Shown one piece after another: positions 8,851-15,995 of a stretch of DNA of 16,789 nucleotides (the first letter of the stretch is position 1; each line of letters begins with the position of its first letter). The translations under genes were made by a program, and so were the position numbers. The stretch comes from Multifurca ochricompacta. Lineage: Eukaryota; Basidiomycota; Agaricomycetes; Russulales; Russulaceae. The stretch is taken from NCBI GenBank assembly GCA_022496185.1, contig WTXG01000507.1, positions 1 through 16,789 on the forward strand, written 5' to 3'. The notes below the pieces were generated by a model, which saw only the letters and a program-made list of their open reading frames with translations, ran no database searches and was not told the origin of the DNA.

Positions 8851-10059
8851 ATGCTTCCCCAGCAACATTCTATCAACCAACCAAGCACTATGTCTTTCTC
8901 CACTCTCCCCATTGCTGCCAATGCCACCATTGACACTTTCCCCACAGCCCACCCCTCTTCCAATCCTCTCTCACCCATTGACTATGAAGTTGCTGAAGCC
9001 AGAGTCAAACAACAGTCCCCAAACCCTGACCATGATTTCACCCATGAAGAAGAACCACACCCTAACAACCTACTAGACATGGAGCAAGACAATGAGGCTC
9101 CTGACTTCCCTTTCTTCACTGACAACCCAAATTCATCCATGTTCTTCCCCCTTGAGATCCCCACCACCAATGGAACCAAGACACTGGCCAAGTATGTCTT
9201 TTACACAAATGGAGGCATGGATGTTGCAGGGTGTATGAGGAAAGATGGACCAGTATATGGTGTGCCAGTTTATCTAGAAGAAAGAGAGACAGGCTGGCTC
9301 CATCACACCCTGAGTGATGAGCAACTCCAACACCTTGCCACTGACAATCCTCATGCCTTCACAATTGGTGAGGTGCTGAATGATATGCAATTGCCACACC
9401 TTAAGGCCAAGGTCATGAGGCTGTGGAAGACACTGGAGTTAAGAACCACACTCAACTGACAGTACCAAGAATACACAAAACAGATGACAAGGTTGACCAA
9501 TGGATGTTCTGGGTGGAACAGGAGTTGGGGAGTATCAGGAAGTGGCTAGAGCTGGGGGATGCTTATCAAACAATAGCAGAAAGGTATGCTGACACTTACT
9601 CTTGGCCTCTTCCCCTGTGATCCCTGGGAGTAGCACCCACACTGCTGCCCAATCAATTTGAGATGCTGCACATGCACAAAAACCCCAATGGCATGCTGTG
9701 CTGGTGTTGTGATAGCAAGTACCACCTGCCCACTCAACCACAAATGGTGTTGTCACTGCTGCAGCAATCTTCATTGGAGCTGCCATTGTATCTTCCAATG
9801 CATGGGCATGGTGCCCACCATTGTCAACCCATCAGGGTGGTGTGGCAAGTGCCTGACCCACAATGCCAGACATTGAGAAATCAACTGTCCCATCTATGAC
9901 ATGTGCACACAGTGTGGCCATTGCAGCCCCTATGGGTTCCTGCACACCCACCAATGCCCTATTGAACATGACAAGAATGAGTATACATTGGATGACTGTA
10001 ATGTAGTGGATGACTATCTGGACTTGGTACAGGATGATGACAGTATGAGTTGTTTCTAG
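8851..10059 (+). pseudogene. ORF3 of element C: accessory zinc-knuckle protein
   Basis: The longest uninterrupted copy of the accessory gene. The ATG at 8851 lies 35 nt after the pol TAA, in another frame, so it is a separate cistron. Residues 1-202 are open. They hold a Ser/Thr/Pro-rich start (MLPQQHSINQ, MSFS), then EAPDFPFFTDNPN, FPLEIP, YTNGGMDVAGCMRKDGPVYG and HHTLSDEQLQHLATDNPHAF. A TGA at 9457-9459 and a 1-base deletion near 9502 break it. The remainder is recoverable by comparison with D: MFWVEQELG, DAYQTIAERY, then Cys/His clusters, e.g. CX2CX6HX4C at 9841-9888 (with TGA 9874-9876 fitting CGA) and CTQCGHCSPYGF to HQC at 9904-9957. The acidic tail (VVDDYLDLVQDDD) ends at TAG 10057. 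About 402 codons; start and end are in the same frame. Function unknown; RNA or DNA binding is inferred from the knuckles. Confidence 0.85.
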
Positions 10060-10070
10060 CTGGGTCTGCT

Positions 10071-10090
10071 AGAGCCAGAAGGGGGGGTGA
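10071..10090 (+). other. Element C polypurine tract
   Basis: A purine run ending GAAGGGGGGGTGA directly abuts the TGTTACAACC start of the 3' LTR. It is the equivalent of the tracts beside the LTRs of A, D and E. Confidence 0.85.
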
Positions 10091-10703
10091 TGTTACAACC
10101 CTTGCATCTACCCAGCCACCCTATTTTCTTTGATCTACATGACATGGACCCTGCTATGCTGTCTGGACTTTCCTTCCTGATCACATTCACTTCCTACATC
10201 CCTCCTTGTGACCTGTCCCCATGATTGACTTTGTATTCATTTGTATCTTGCTTGTCTATGTTGACCCCTTATCTCCTTATCTCTTTATCTCTTATTGTTC
10301 TTATCTTTGTATCTTACATACCAGATACTTACTTAGTTTCCTATCAGAAGCCAGGCTTTATGCCCTCTGTTTCTGATATTCAGGCCCCACTCTCCTCCAT
10401 GTTTCAAGCTTAGATAACCACCAGTTCCTTACATATATAGTCCACAGTATCTACCTTGTAGACCTCAGACTCAACTTATTGAATACATCAGTGTCTATCT
10501 TCTGGATAATGTCTTTGGAACTTTGACTCAATCCATCTCAGTGCTTTTGGCACTCTTCCTGCTTAACATTGACAAGTGGAGACAGCTCCCTTGGCTTTGA
10601 CTTGTCCCCACTCCTCAGAAGGCCTATTGATGGTCTTTGACTTGAACTTGAAAACCAGAGCTGTCACACACATTGTGCAGAATGTCCCATGCCAGACATA
10701 ACA
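10091..10703 (+). repeat. Element C, 3' LTR
   Basis: A 613-bp LTR from TGTTACAACCCTTGC to GCCAGACATAACA, sense on the plus strand. TATATAG at about 10433 is the TATA-like box, followed by the conserved R segment CAGACTCAACTTATTGAAT and the U5 hairpin at 10540-10554. The U3 differs from that of A but the ends, R and U5 match, so C belongs to a sister LTR subfamily. Its 5' partner is outside the window. GTCCA (10704-10708) on its outer side is the predicted target duplication. It contains no CpG that I could find. Confidence 0.92.
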
Positions 10704-10781
10704 GTCCAGAAGGCACAGAAGGGTCCACATCATGTAAATCAAAGAAAACAGGATGGCTAGGTAGATGCAAGGGTTGTAACA
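10704..10781 (-). repeat. Element D, 3' LTR, first part only (split by element C)
   Basis: This 78-bp stretch is the reverse complement of the start of a C-type LTR: GTAGATGCAAGGGTTGTAACA mirrors the first 21 bases of the C LTR, and the match continues to GTCCAG at 10704. There it stops exactly at the end of the C 3' LTR. Element C therefore jumped into the U3 of D's 3' LTR; the rest of D's LTR is left of the window. Confidence 0.88.
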
Positions 10782-10796
10782 TCACCCCCTCTCCTG
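10782..10796 (-). other. Element D polypurine tract
   Basis: The minus strand reads CAGGAGAGGGGGTGA, touching the TGTTACAACCC start of D's 3' LTR. It has the same position and form as in A and C. Confidence 0.82.
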
Positions 10797-11796
10797 CAGA
10801 CCCAGCTAGAAATGATTTGTACCATCATCATCCTGTACCAGGTCCAGATAATCATCTGCTACATTACTGTCATCCATGGTGTAGTTGTCCTTGTCATGTT
10901 CAATTGGGCACTGGTGAGTATGTAGGAACCCATAAGGGCTGTGTCAACTGCATTGCCTGCACATGTCATAAGCAGGACAATTGATTTCTCAATGTCCCAC
11001 ATTGTGGGTGAGGCATTTACCACACCATGCTGATGGGTTGATGATGGTGGGTGCCATGCCCATGTGTTGGAATATACAGTGGTGGCTCCAATGAAGATTG
11101 CTGCAGCAATGGTGACACTACTTGCAATTGGGTGGGCATACCCAACTCAAATGGTATTTGCTGCTGCAGTGCCAGCACAACTTGTTGTCAGGGTTTTCAT
11201 GCATTCATGGCATTTCAAAATGGTTGGGGAGCAGTGTAGGTGCTGCCCCCAAAGATCATGGGGGGAGGGGTCAAGCATATGTATTGGCATACCTTCTGCA
11301 ATAGTCTGGTAGGCATCTCCCAGCTCCAGTCACTTCCATATGTTCCCCAACTCTTGTTCCACCTGGAACATCCCACTACTCAACCTTGTCATCTGCTTTG
11401 TGTACTCCCAATATTGCTGATTGAGAGTCATCTGTAACTTCAGCATCTTCCACAGCCTCATGACTTCAGCTTTGAGGTGTGTTAGTTGCATGTCATTCAG
11501 TACCTCATCAATTGCAAAGGCATGGGGGTCATTGGTGGCAAGATGCTGTAATTGTTCATTGCTCATGGTATGGTGGAGGCAGCCAATCTCCCTTTCTTCT
11601 AGATAAATGGGCACACCATATACTGGACCATCCTTTTTCATACACCCTGCCACATCCATTCCTCCATTCATGTAGAAGATATACTTTGTCAGTACCTTAG
11701 TCCCATTGATGGCAGGGATTTTGAGGGGGAAGAAAATGGATGAATTTGGGTTATTGGCAAAGAATGGGAATTCAGGAGCCTCCTCATCCTGCTCCA

Positions 11797-11804
11797 TGTC
11801 CAGC
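11797..11804. repeat. Left 8-bp target site duplication (TGTCCAGC) of the hAT-like element
   Basis: TGTCCAGC is repeated exactly at 12306-12313. Eight bases is the duplication length of the hAT superfamily. Confidence 0.9.
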
Positions 11805-12305
11805 TAGTGATGTGCCTGGCCTGGCTCAAAGCTGGAAGCCAGGCCAAGCTGGGCCTGTTTGGGCTGGGCCAAGCCAGGCCATTGTGACAGCCCAGCAAGG
11901 GCTTTGGCCTGGCTCAGAGAAACTAAAAGCCAAAGCTGCCAGCTCAGGCTGCAGCTTTCAACAGTACATACAAGTGCAATAGCAATCGTCAAAATCAGTA
12001 GAAATCTGATCACAAAGTGGTTGATTTGGGTCATGTGATCATGTTTATTGCAGCATTTCAAACTTTTTCTTTGATATAGCTTTGCAATATGTAACACACT
12101 AAGTCAGATTTGGATTAGCTGAACTATAACTACTGGTTATATGTCATAAAATTCTCTCTGCCAAAAGCCATGGCTTGGCCAAGCTGGGCCAGGGCCAAGC
12201 TGTCTGTGGTGGCTTTGGCTTGGCCCAGACTTCAGGAAAGCCAGAGCCACCTCAGGCCAAGCCAAAGCCATGGCTTTTGGGCCAAGCCAGGCTGGAACAT
12301 CACTA
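11805..12305. mobile_element. Non-autonomous hAT-like DNA transposon (MITE-like), 501 bp
   Basis: The left end reads TAGTGATGTGCCTGGCCTGG and the right end, reverse-complemented, TAGTGATGTTCCAGCCTGGC: imperfect terminal inverted repeats of hAT form (C/TAGNG start). Perfect 8-bp duplications flank it, and the disrupted ORF3 is continuous without it. Both subterminal regions are packed with GGCTTGGC/GCCAAGCC and CCATGG-centred inverted motifs, as expected for transposase-binding subterminal repeats; the centre (about 11960-12165) is AT-rich. No transposase is encoded, so it must have been moved by an autonomous relative elsewhere. Strand is arbitrary. Confidence 0.87.
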
Positions 12306-12313
12306 TGTCCAGC
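12306..12313. repeat. Right 8-bp target site duplication (TGTCCAGC) of the hAT-like element
   Basis: Exact partner of 11797-11804; ORF3 of element D resumes here. Confidence 0.9.
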
Positions 12314-12569
12314 AGGTTGTTGGGGTGTGGTTCTTTGGAGTGGGTAAAGTTGCTATCAGGGTTCAGGGACTGCTGCTTAATCCTGGCTTCAGCAGCCTCA
12401 TAATTGACAGGGGAAAGAGGATGAGAGGAAGGGTGGGCAGTGGGGAAGGTGTCAATGGCAGCATTGGCAGTGATGGGGAAGGTGGAGAAAGACATAGTGG
12501 TTTTCTGGTTTATAGAATGTTGCTGAGGGAGCATGTACTGGGGAACTGTGTCAGTTGCAGCCCTTTCTT

Positions 12570-12742
12570 TTAATTGTCTTTGGGCACTTGATGGTGTCAT
12601 AAGTGGAATTCTTTAACCATGGTTGGTGCAAACATATTTCTGGCTGGCTCCCACAAACTGTCAGAGTTGGGAAAACCTTGCCACTTGATAAGGTAATGTA
12701 GCTTGTGCCCTTGTCCCCTTCTTGATGAATCAAGTATGCACT
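12570..12742 (-). pseudogene. Element D pol, last part: C-terminal half of the chromodomain
   Basis: The minus strand reads a chromodomain segment (LHYLIKWQGFPNSDSLWEP, then MFAPTMVKEFH) ending at the conserved TAA 12572-12570. The N-terminal half of the domain and the rest of D pol were displaced to the right by insertion of element E at 12743. A TGA after EFHL is shared with element C and fits CGA, so the true end is the downstream TAA. Confidence 0.85.
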
Positions 12743-13322
12743 TGTAATCCTGGTGCAGGTGTTCAACACAATGTGTTGTGTTTGTGTAGTGTAACTACAA
12801 GTTCAGGGTACACTGCATTACTAGTGTACAGAGTCAAGGGACAAGTTGACATGAAGGAGCTAATCCCTAAGTGCTGTTGAGTGGAAAAGTGCCAGAAGCA
12901 CTGAGATGGTTCTAGAGTCAGGTCTTTAGAGATCACCAGAAGGTAATGCACCAAGTTGATTAAGAAGTTGAGTCTAAGGTATATAGGCTATCTAAGTGGA
13001 CCTTATATACATGATAGGTATCAGAGTCTAAATCAGGGTTGGTACATATGTTATCAATGAGTCACATATAGCTTAAGGGGGAAAAGAGTATAGGTGGGCC
13101 AGGTGAGAATATACACAGACAAATCCAGTATAGTTGTGATTCTGGTGAGAAATATGTAAGAGTCCATAGGTAATGTATGAGTCAGAGATAAGCAAGAACA
13201 AGTCATAGATAAGAAACAAACAGTACAAAGGCATTCCAGCTGCAGTCAACAAAGACAAGCATGGCCAACAAACAGTCACATGACAGGAAAAGGAGAAAGA
13301 GTGATGCAGTGGGGTCATAACA
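12743..13322 (-). repeat. Element E, 3' LTR (family B type)
   Basis: A 580-bp LTR, TGTAATCCTGGTG...GGTCATAACA in plus orientation, with sense on the minus strand (TATATAAGG box at about 13003-13011). It matches solo LTR B (2428-3611, insert removed) in inverse orientation. On its right it is followed by a polypurine tract and the tail of an ORF3, so it is the 3' LTR of an element and not a solo LTR. Its left side cuts the chromodomain of D. I saw no CpG in it. Confidence 0.9.
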
Positions 13323-13373
13323 TTACCCCTCTCTAAGTTCTAGCAGACCCAGCTAGATAGGCATACTGTCATT
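13323..13373 (-). pseudogene. Element E polypurine tract and end of its ORF3
   Basis: The minus strand from 13337 to 13323 reads CTTAGAGAGGGGTAA, a purine tract touching the LTR. Upstream of it on the minus strand lie the shared trailer CTAGCTGGGTCTGCTAGAAC and the last codons of ORF3 (ATGACAGTATG..., then TAG). Only about 51 bp of the E interior is visible before the copia element F interrupts it. This shows that family B elements also carry ORF3. Confidence 0.8.
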
Positions 13374-13869
13374 TGTGAAACAGGCATGAGGTGCAGCATA
13401 CTGACTTGTGTGGTTAGTGTGTAAGGCTAGAAAGACAAGTTATACTTCAGAGGAGAAGACAACTCTATATTACTATACTAACACCTAGAAAGACAAGTTA
13501 TCTACATGAGACGTTAGTCAAAGGTAAGGTAGTAAGTATAATAGAAGGGACTTACACTTCAGAGGAGAAGACAACTCTGAAGTGTAAGAGATGAAACAGA
13601 CACCCTTATATACCCCAAGGGATGGTCTGTGCGCACTGGGAATAGGTCCACTGGTGCCAGACAATAATGAGAGGATAAAGGCCATTGGCCAAAGTATCAC
13701 ATGCTGTACATCATTACTAGGTACATCAGTCAGCTACTGCAGAATGTGAGAAAGAAGTAATAATGATATGGTAAAATGTCTGAAACTCTGATATCTAATC
13801 TAGTCCACAAAGTAGCTAATCTAATCTCCTGATGCCTGAAGCATCACCAAACATGTCCAGTGTTCAACA
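13374..13869 (-). repeat. Ty1/copia element F, 3' LTR
   Basis: A 496-bp LTR, TGTGAAACAGG...GTGTTCAACA in plus orientation; minus-strand ends TGTTGAACAC...TTTCACA form a short inverted repeat. TATATAAG lies at 13612-13605 on the sense (minus) strand. Inside are two 17-bp copies of CTAGAAAGACAAGTTAT (13427-13443, 13485-13501), two 23-bp copies of an ACTTCAGAGGAG-type repeat (13444-13466, 13556-13578), and a perfect 14-bp-arm hairpin just after the TATA box. The left flank TCATT (13369-13373) is the predicted target duplication; the other end lies right of the window. Confidence 0.88.
13551..13588 (-). repeat. Perfect 14-bp inverted repeat near the transcript start of the F LTR
   Basis: Arms CTTACACTTCAGAG (13551-13564) and CTCTGAAGTGTAAG (13575-13588) are exact reverse complements with a 10-nt spacer. 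On the sense strand the hairpin begins about 17 nt beyond the TATA box and spans the expected cap-site region, so the folded RNA would lie at or near the 5' end (R) of the transcript. Confidence 0.8.
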
Positions 13870-13882
13870 TCCCTCCATGCTG
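13870..13882 (-). other. Element F polypurine tract
   Basis: The minus strand reads CAGCATGGAGGGA immediately before TGTTGAACAC, the start of the F 3' LTR. This purine-rich run is the plausible plus-strand primer site of the copia element. Confidence 0.72.
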
Positions 13883-14162
13883 AAGGCATCTGGTCATGGT
13901 GGGAAATAAGTTGGATGAGCACACTGCCATCACAATTGAACAAGCATATCACCAGCCAGAGCATGTCTCAGGTTGTCAATGTTGAGAATGAGTCAACAAC
14001 TTGACAGAACAAGTTGATGAGAAGTGTAGGGTTCAGAGGCTATTGAGGTGATTCACTTATGCAACTGAAACTCTACCACTTCTTGTGTCACTCTTGAGGT
14101 CAAGAACATGCTCATGGTGGGAAAGTGAAACTGGTATTCAAAGTCTCCAGATTCCAGCTCTC
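13883..14162 (-). other. Element F 3' untranslated interval
   Basis: About 280 bp between the copia pol stop (14163) and the polypurine tract. I find no coding sequence, repeat or RNA gene here. It fits the noncoding 3' leader of the element. Confidence 0.6.
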
Positions 14163-15413
14163 TCATTCCAGCACTAATCCAAGTCCATTGACCATGACAT
14201 CAAAGGATGCTCTTGGTAGAGACTTTGTAAAGCCATCTGCCAGCATCTTGCCAGTGGGAGTTTGCACTAACTTGATTATGTGCAATTCTATGTATCCCCT
14301 AATGGCATGGTACTTGATAGGTATGTGCTTTGACCACCTTCCTGTGACAGGGTTTAATGCTAAATCAACAGCACCCTTATTGTCACAATGTGAGTAGTAT
14401 AGGGGAGGATACCTCATACCCTAATTCCTCCATAAAAGTCCTATACCATGCTGCCTGATTTGCAGCCTCAGAGAGGCTCATATACTCGGCTTCAGTGGTG
14501 GACTGTGCTACTGTTTTCTGCTTTCTGGAACACCAGGATATGGCACCATTTGCTAAGAAAAACATGTAGCCTGAGGTTGAGTGGCAGTCCTCTTGATCTC
14601 CCCATGAGGAATCTGCAAAGCCATGAAGGCCACTCTCCCCATTCCCTCCAGAATACTGCAACTTATAATCTGTTGTACTATTAAGATACTTTAAGACATA
14701 TTTTGCAAGTTGCATATGATCTTGGAGGGGTTGGAAGCATATTGACTAAGGCACACCACAGCAAAACTGATGTCAGGTCTGCTTCCAATCTGCACCCATA
14801 GCAGAGACCCCATCAACTGTTGGTACTTCTTTATCTCAGAAGTAGATGCCTGGCCTTCAAATTTGACCAGATGAACATCAGTGCCAGAGGGAAGAGGAGT
14901 GTATACTCAGTTGGAATCCCTCATCCCAAACTTCTCAACAATAGATAAAACATAGGCTGCTTGGTCAATCTCCAGTGTCTTGTTAGGACAATCCCTGGTG
15001 ATATTAACTCCAAGGTAGGACTGAATTTCTCCCAAGTCAGTCATCTCATATCAATTAGATAGAGATGACTTCAGCCACATTATCTTATCATTGGAAGATC
15101 CAAGTATAGTTATGTCATCTACATAGAGAATGATGTAGAGTGAATCATCCCCTCTTTATGATGAAACATGTATACTCCTGCATCAGAGTACATCCAAGTA
15201 AAGCCCAGTTCATTTAGAACTGCATGGAATTGAAGGTTCCATGCTTGAGAAGCTTGTTTGAGGCCATACAGTGCCTTTTGCAGCCTACAAACTTTGGACT
15301 CTTGACCAGCAATGATGAAACCAACTGATTGCTCCATATAAATCTCCTCATCCAGATTGCCATGAAGGAATGCTGATTTGACATCCATCTGGTGGATTTC
15401 CCAATCCTCTAGC
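14163..15413 (-). pseudogene. Ty1/copia element F pol, 3' part: reverse transcriptase and RNase H
   Basis: The minus strand resumes the copia reverse transcriptase after the solo LTR: WEIHQMDVKSAFLHGNLDEE, LQKALYGLKQASQAWN, then the catalytic YVDD box at 15125-15114 and DLGEIQSYLGVNI. The copia RNase H follows: GFADSSWGDQEDCHSTSGY, QKTVAQSTTEAEYMSLSEA, HCDNKGAVDLA and the C-terminal MLADGFTKSLP. These motifs are diagnostic of Ty1/copia. The copy is dead: frameshifts just before YVDD (about 15128), near 14720 and near 14400, and in-frame TGA at 15051-15053 and 14907-14909, the first fitting CGA. It ends at TAG/TAA-type stop 14165-14163. Confidence 0.9.
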
Positions 15414-15418
15414 ATAGC
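15414..15418. repeat. Left target site duplication of solo LTR G (ATAGC)
   Basis: ATAGC is repeated exactly at 15991-15995. With one copy and the LTR removed, the copia reverse transcriptase is continuous. Confidence 0.9.
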
Positions 15419-15990
15419 TGTCATGAACTGACACCCTAGAGACCTCCTGACCCCCTGGAAATTCCTGAACATTCCCAGAGACCTTGCAGAACCCTCAAAG
15501 ATGAAGATAACCCTAGATTAGACCAGAGAAGAGCCGGTCTGGACCAGGGCCAGACTCCTGCCAAATTGGAGACCTGTGGGAAGTGTACTAACAGAACCCC
15601 ACAATGCCTAAACAGCAGTCCACAAACTACAGACTGCAGACTGTGGATTTCTAAGCCCAAAAGTGGGGCTATTCTCATTGGTGGATCAGTGGGGAGTTAA
15701 AGCAAAGTTAACCTCCCCTAAAGTAGTGCACAGACCAAAATCCCAGTTGTAATTATGTATATAAACCCTTTTGGAATAGAATGGACAGCTCCAGACTGTC
15801 CACTTGTGATCTGGTTCCTGATTACCTAGGAGATTAGCCCCACCTTGTGGAAGGCTTCTCATCCCTTGTCCTTGAGCTGTTCGCTTTGTCTCCCTGCACT
15901 TTCACCCTCACTCTCATCCTTTTGCCCACTTCCAAATCATCCCCTTCACATACAACCCACTGTCCAGGCAGTTGACAGTGAGTTGTAACA
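15419..15990 (+). mobile_element. Solo LTR G, inside the copia reverse transcriptase
   Basis: A 572-bp insert starting TGTCATGAACTGACACCC and ending GTTGTAACA, flanked by perfect ATAGC duplications. It has the TG...CA ends of an LTR, a TATATAAA box at 15758-15765 on the plus strand and no element interior, so it is a solo LTR. It shows no clear similarity to the A, B, C or F LTRs in this window and represents another family, probably gypsy. It retains a few CpGs (for example 15535, 15881). Confidence 0.88.
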
Positions 15991-15995
15991 ATAGC
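15991..15995. repeat. Right target site duplication of solo LTR G (ATAGC)
   Basis: Exact partner of 15414-15418. Confidence 0.9.

Larger units (their letters stand above)
10806..12534 (-). pseudogene. ORF3 of element D: accessory zinc-knuckle protein, split by a hAT-like element
   Basis: ATG 12534-12532 lies 35 nt after D's pol stop; TAG 10808-10806 ends it. Without the insert at 11805-12305 and one target copy it has about 406 codons with one 1-base loss near 11305. This is the clearest copy of the C-terminal array: CWHCSSKYHLSWVC (CX2CX4HX4C, 11177-11136), CHHCCSNLHWSHHC (CX2CX4HX4C, 11117-11076), a CX2CX6HX4C cluster (11024-10977), and a fourth cluster ending YGFLHTHQC (10961-10908), then an acidic tail. 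The middle region reads EAPEFPFFANNPN, FPLKIP, YMNGGMDVAGCMKKDGPVYG and MTRLSSGMFQVEQEL. Stops are mainly TGA at CGA-compatible sites. The first two knuckles have exactly the spacing of retroviral nucleocapsid knuckles, so the protein probably binds nucleic acid; its role in the element is unknown. Confidence 0.86.

Noticed and set aside
10091..10781. A DNA transposon with about 75-bp terminal inverted repeats (TGTTACAACCC... both ends)
   Set aside because: The mirror symmetry continues past both ends into polypurine tracts and ORF3 tails, and the interior is a complete LTR with TATA box. It is two LTRs of opposite orientation, one inserted into the other.
11804..12097. Open frame on the minus strand inside the hAT-like element (97 codons)
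   Set aside because: It consists of low-complexity translations of subterminal repeats, with no transposase motif, and includes flanking ORF3 sequence.
15436..15678. Open frame of 80 codons on the minus strand
   Set aside because: It lies within solo LTR G, is antisense to its TATA box, and has no homology that I recognise.
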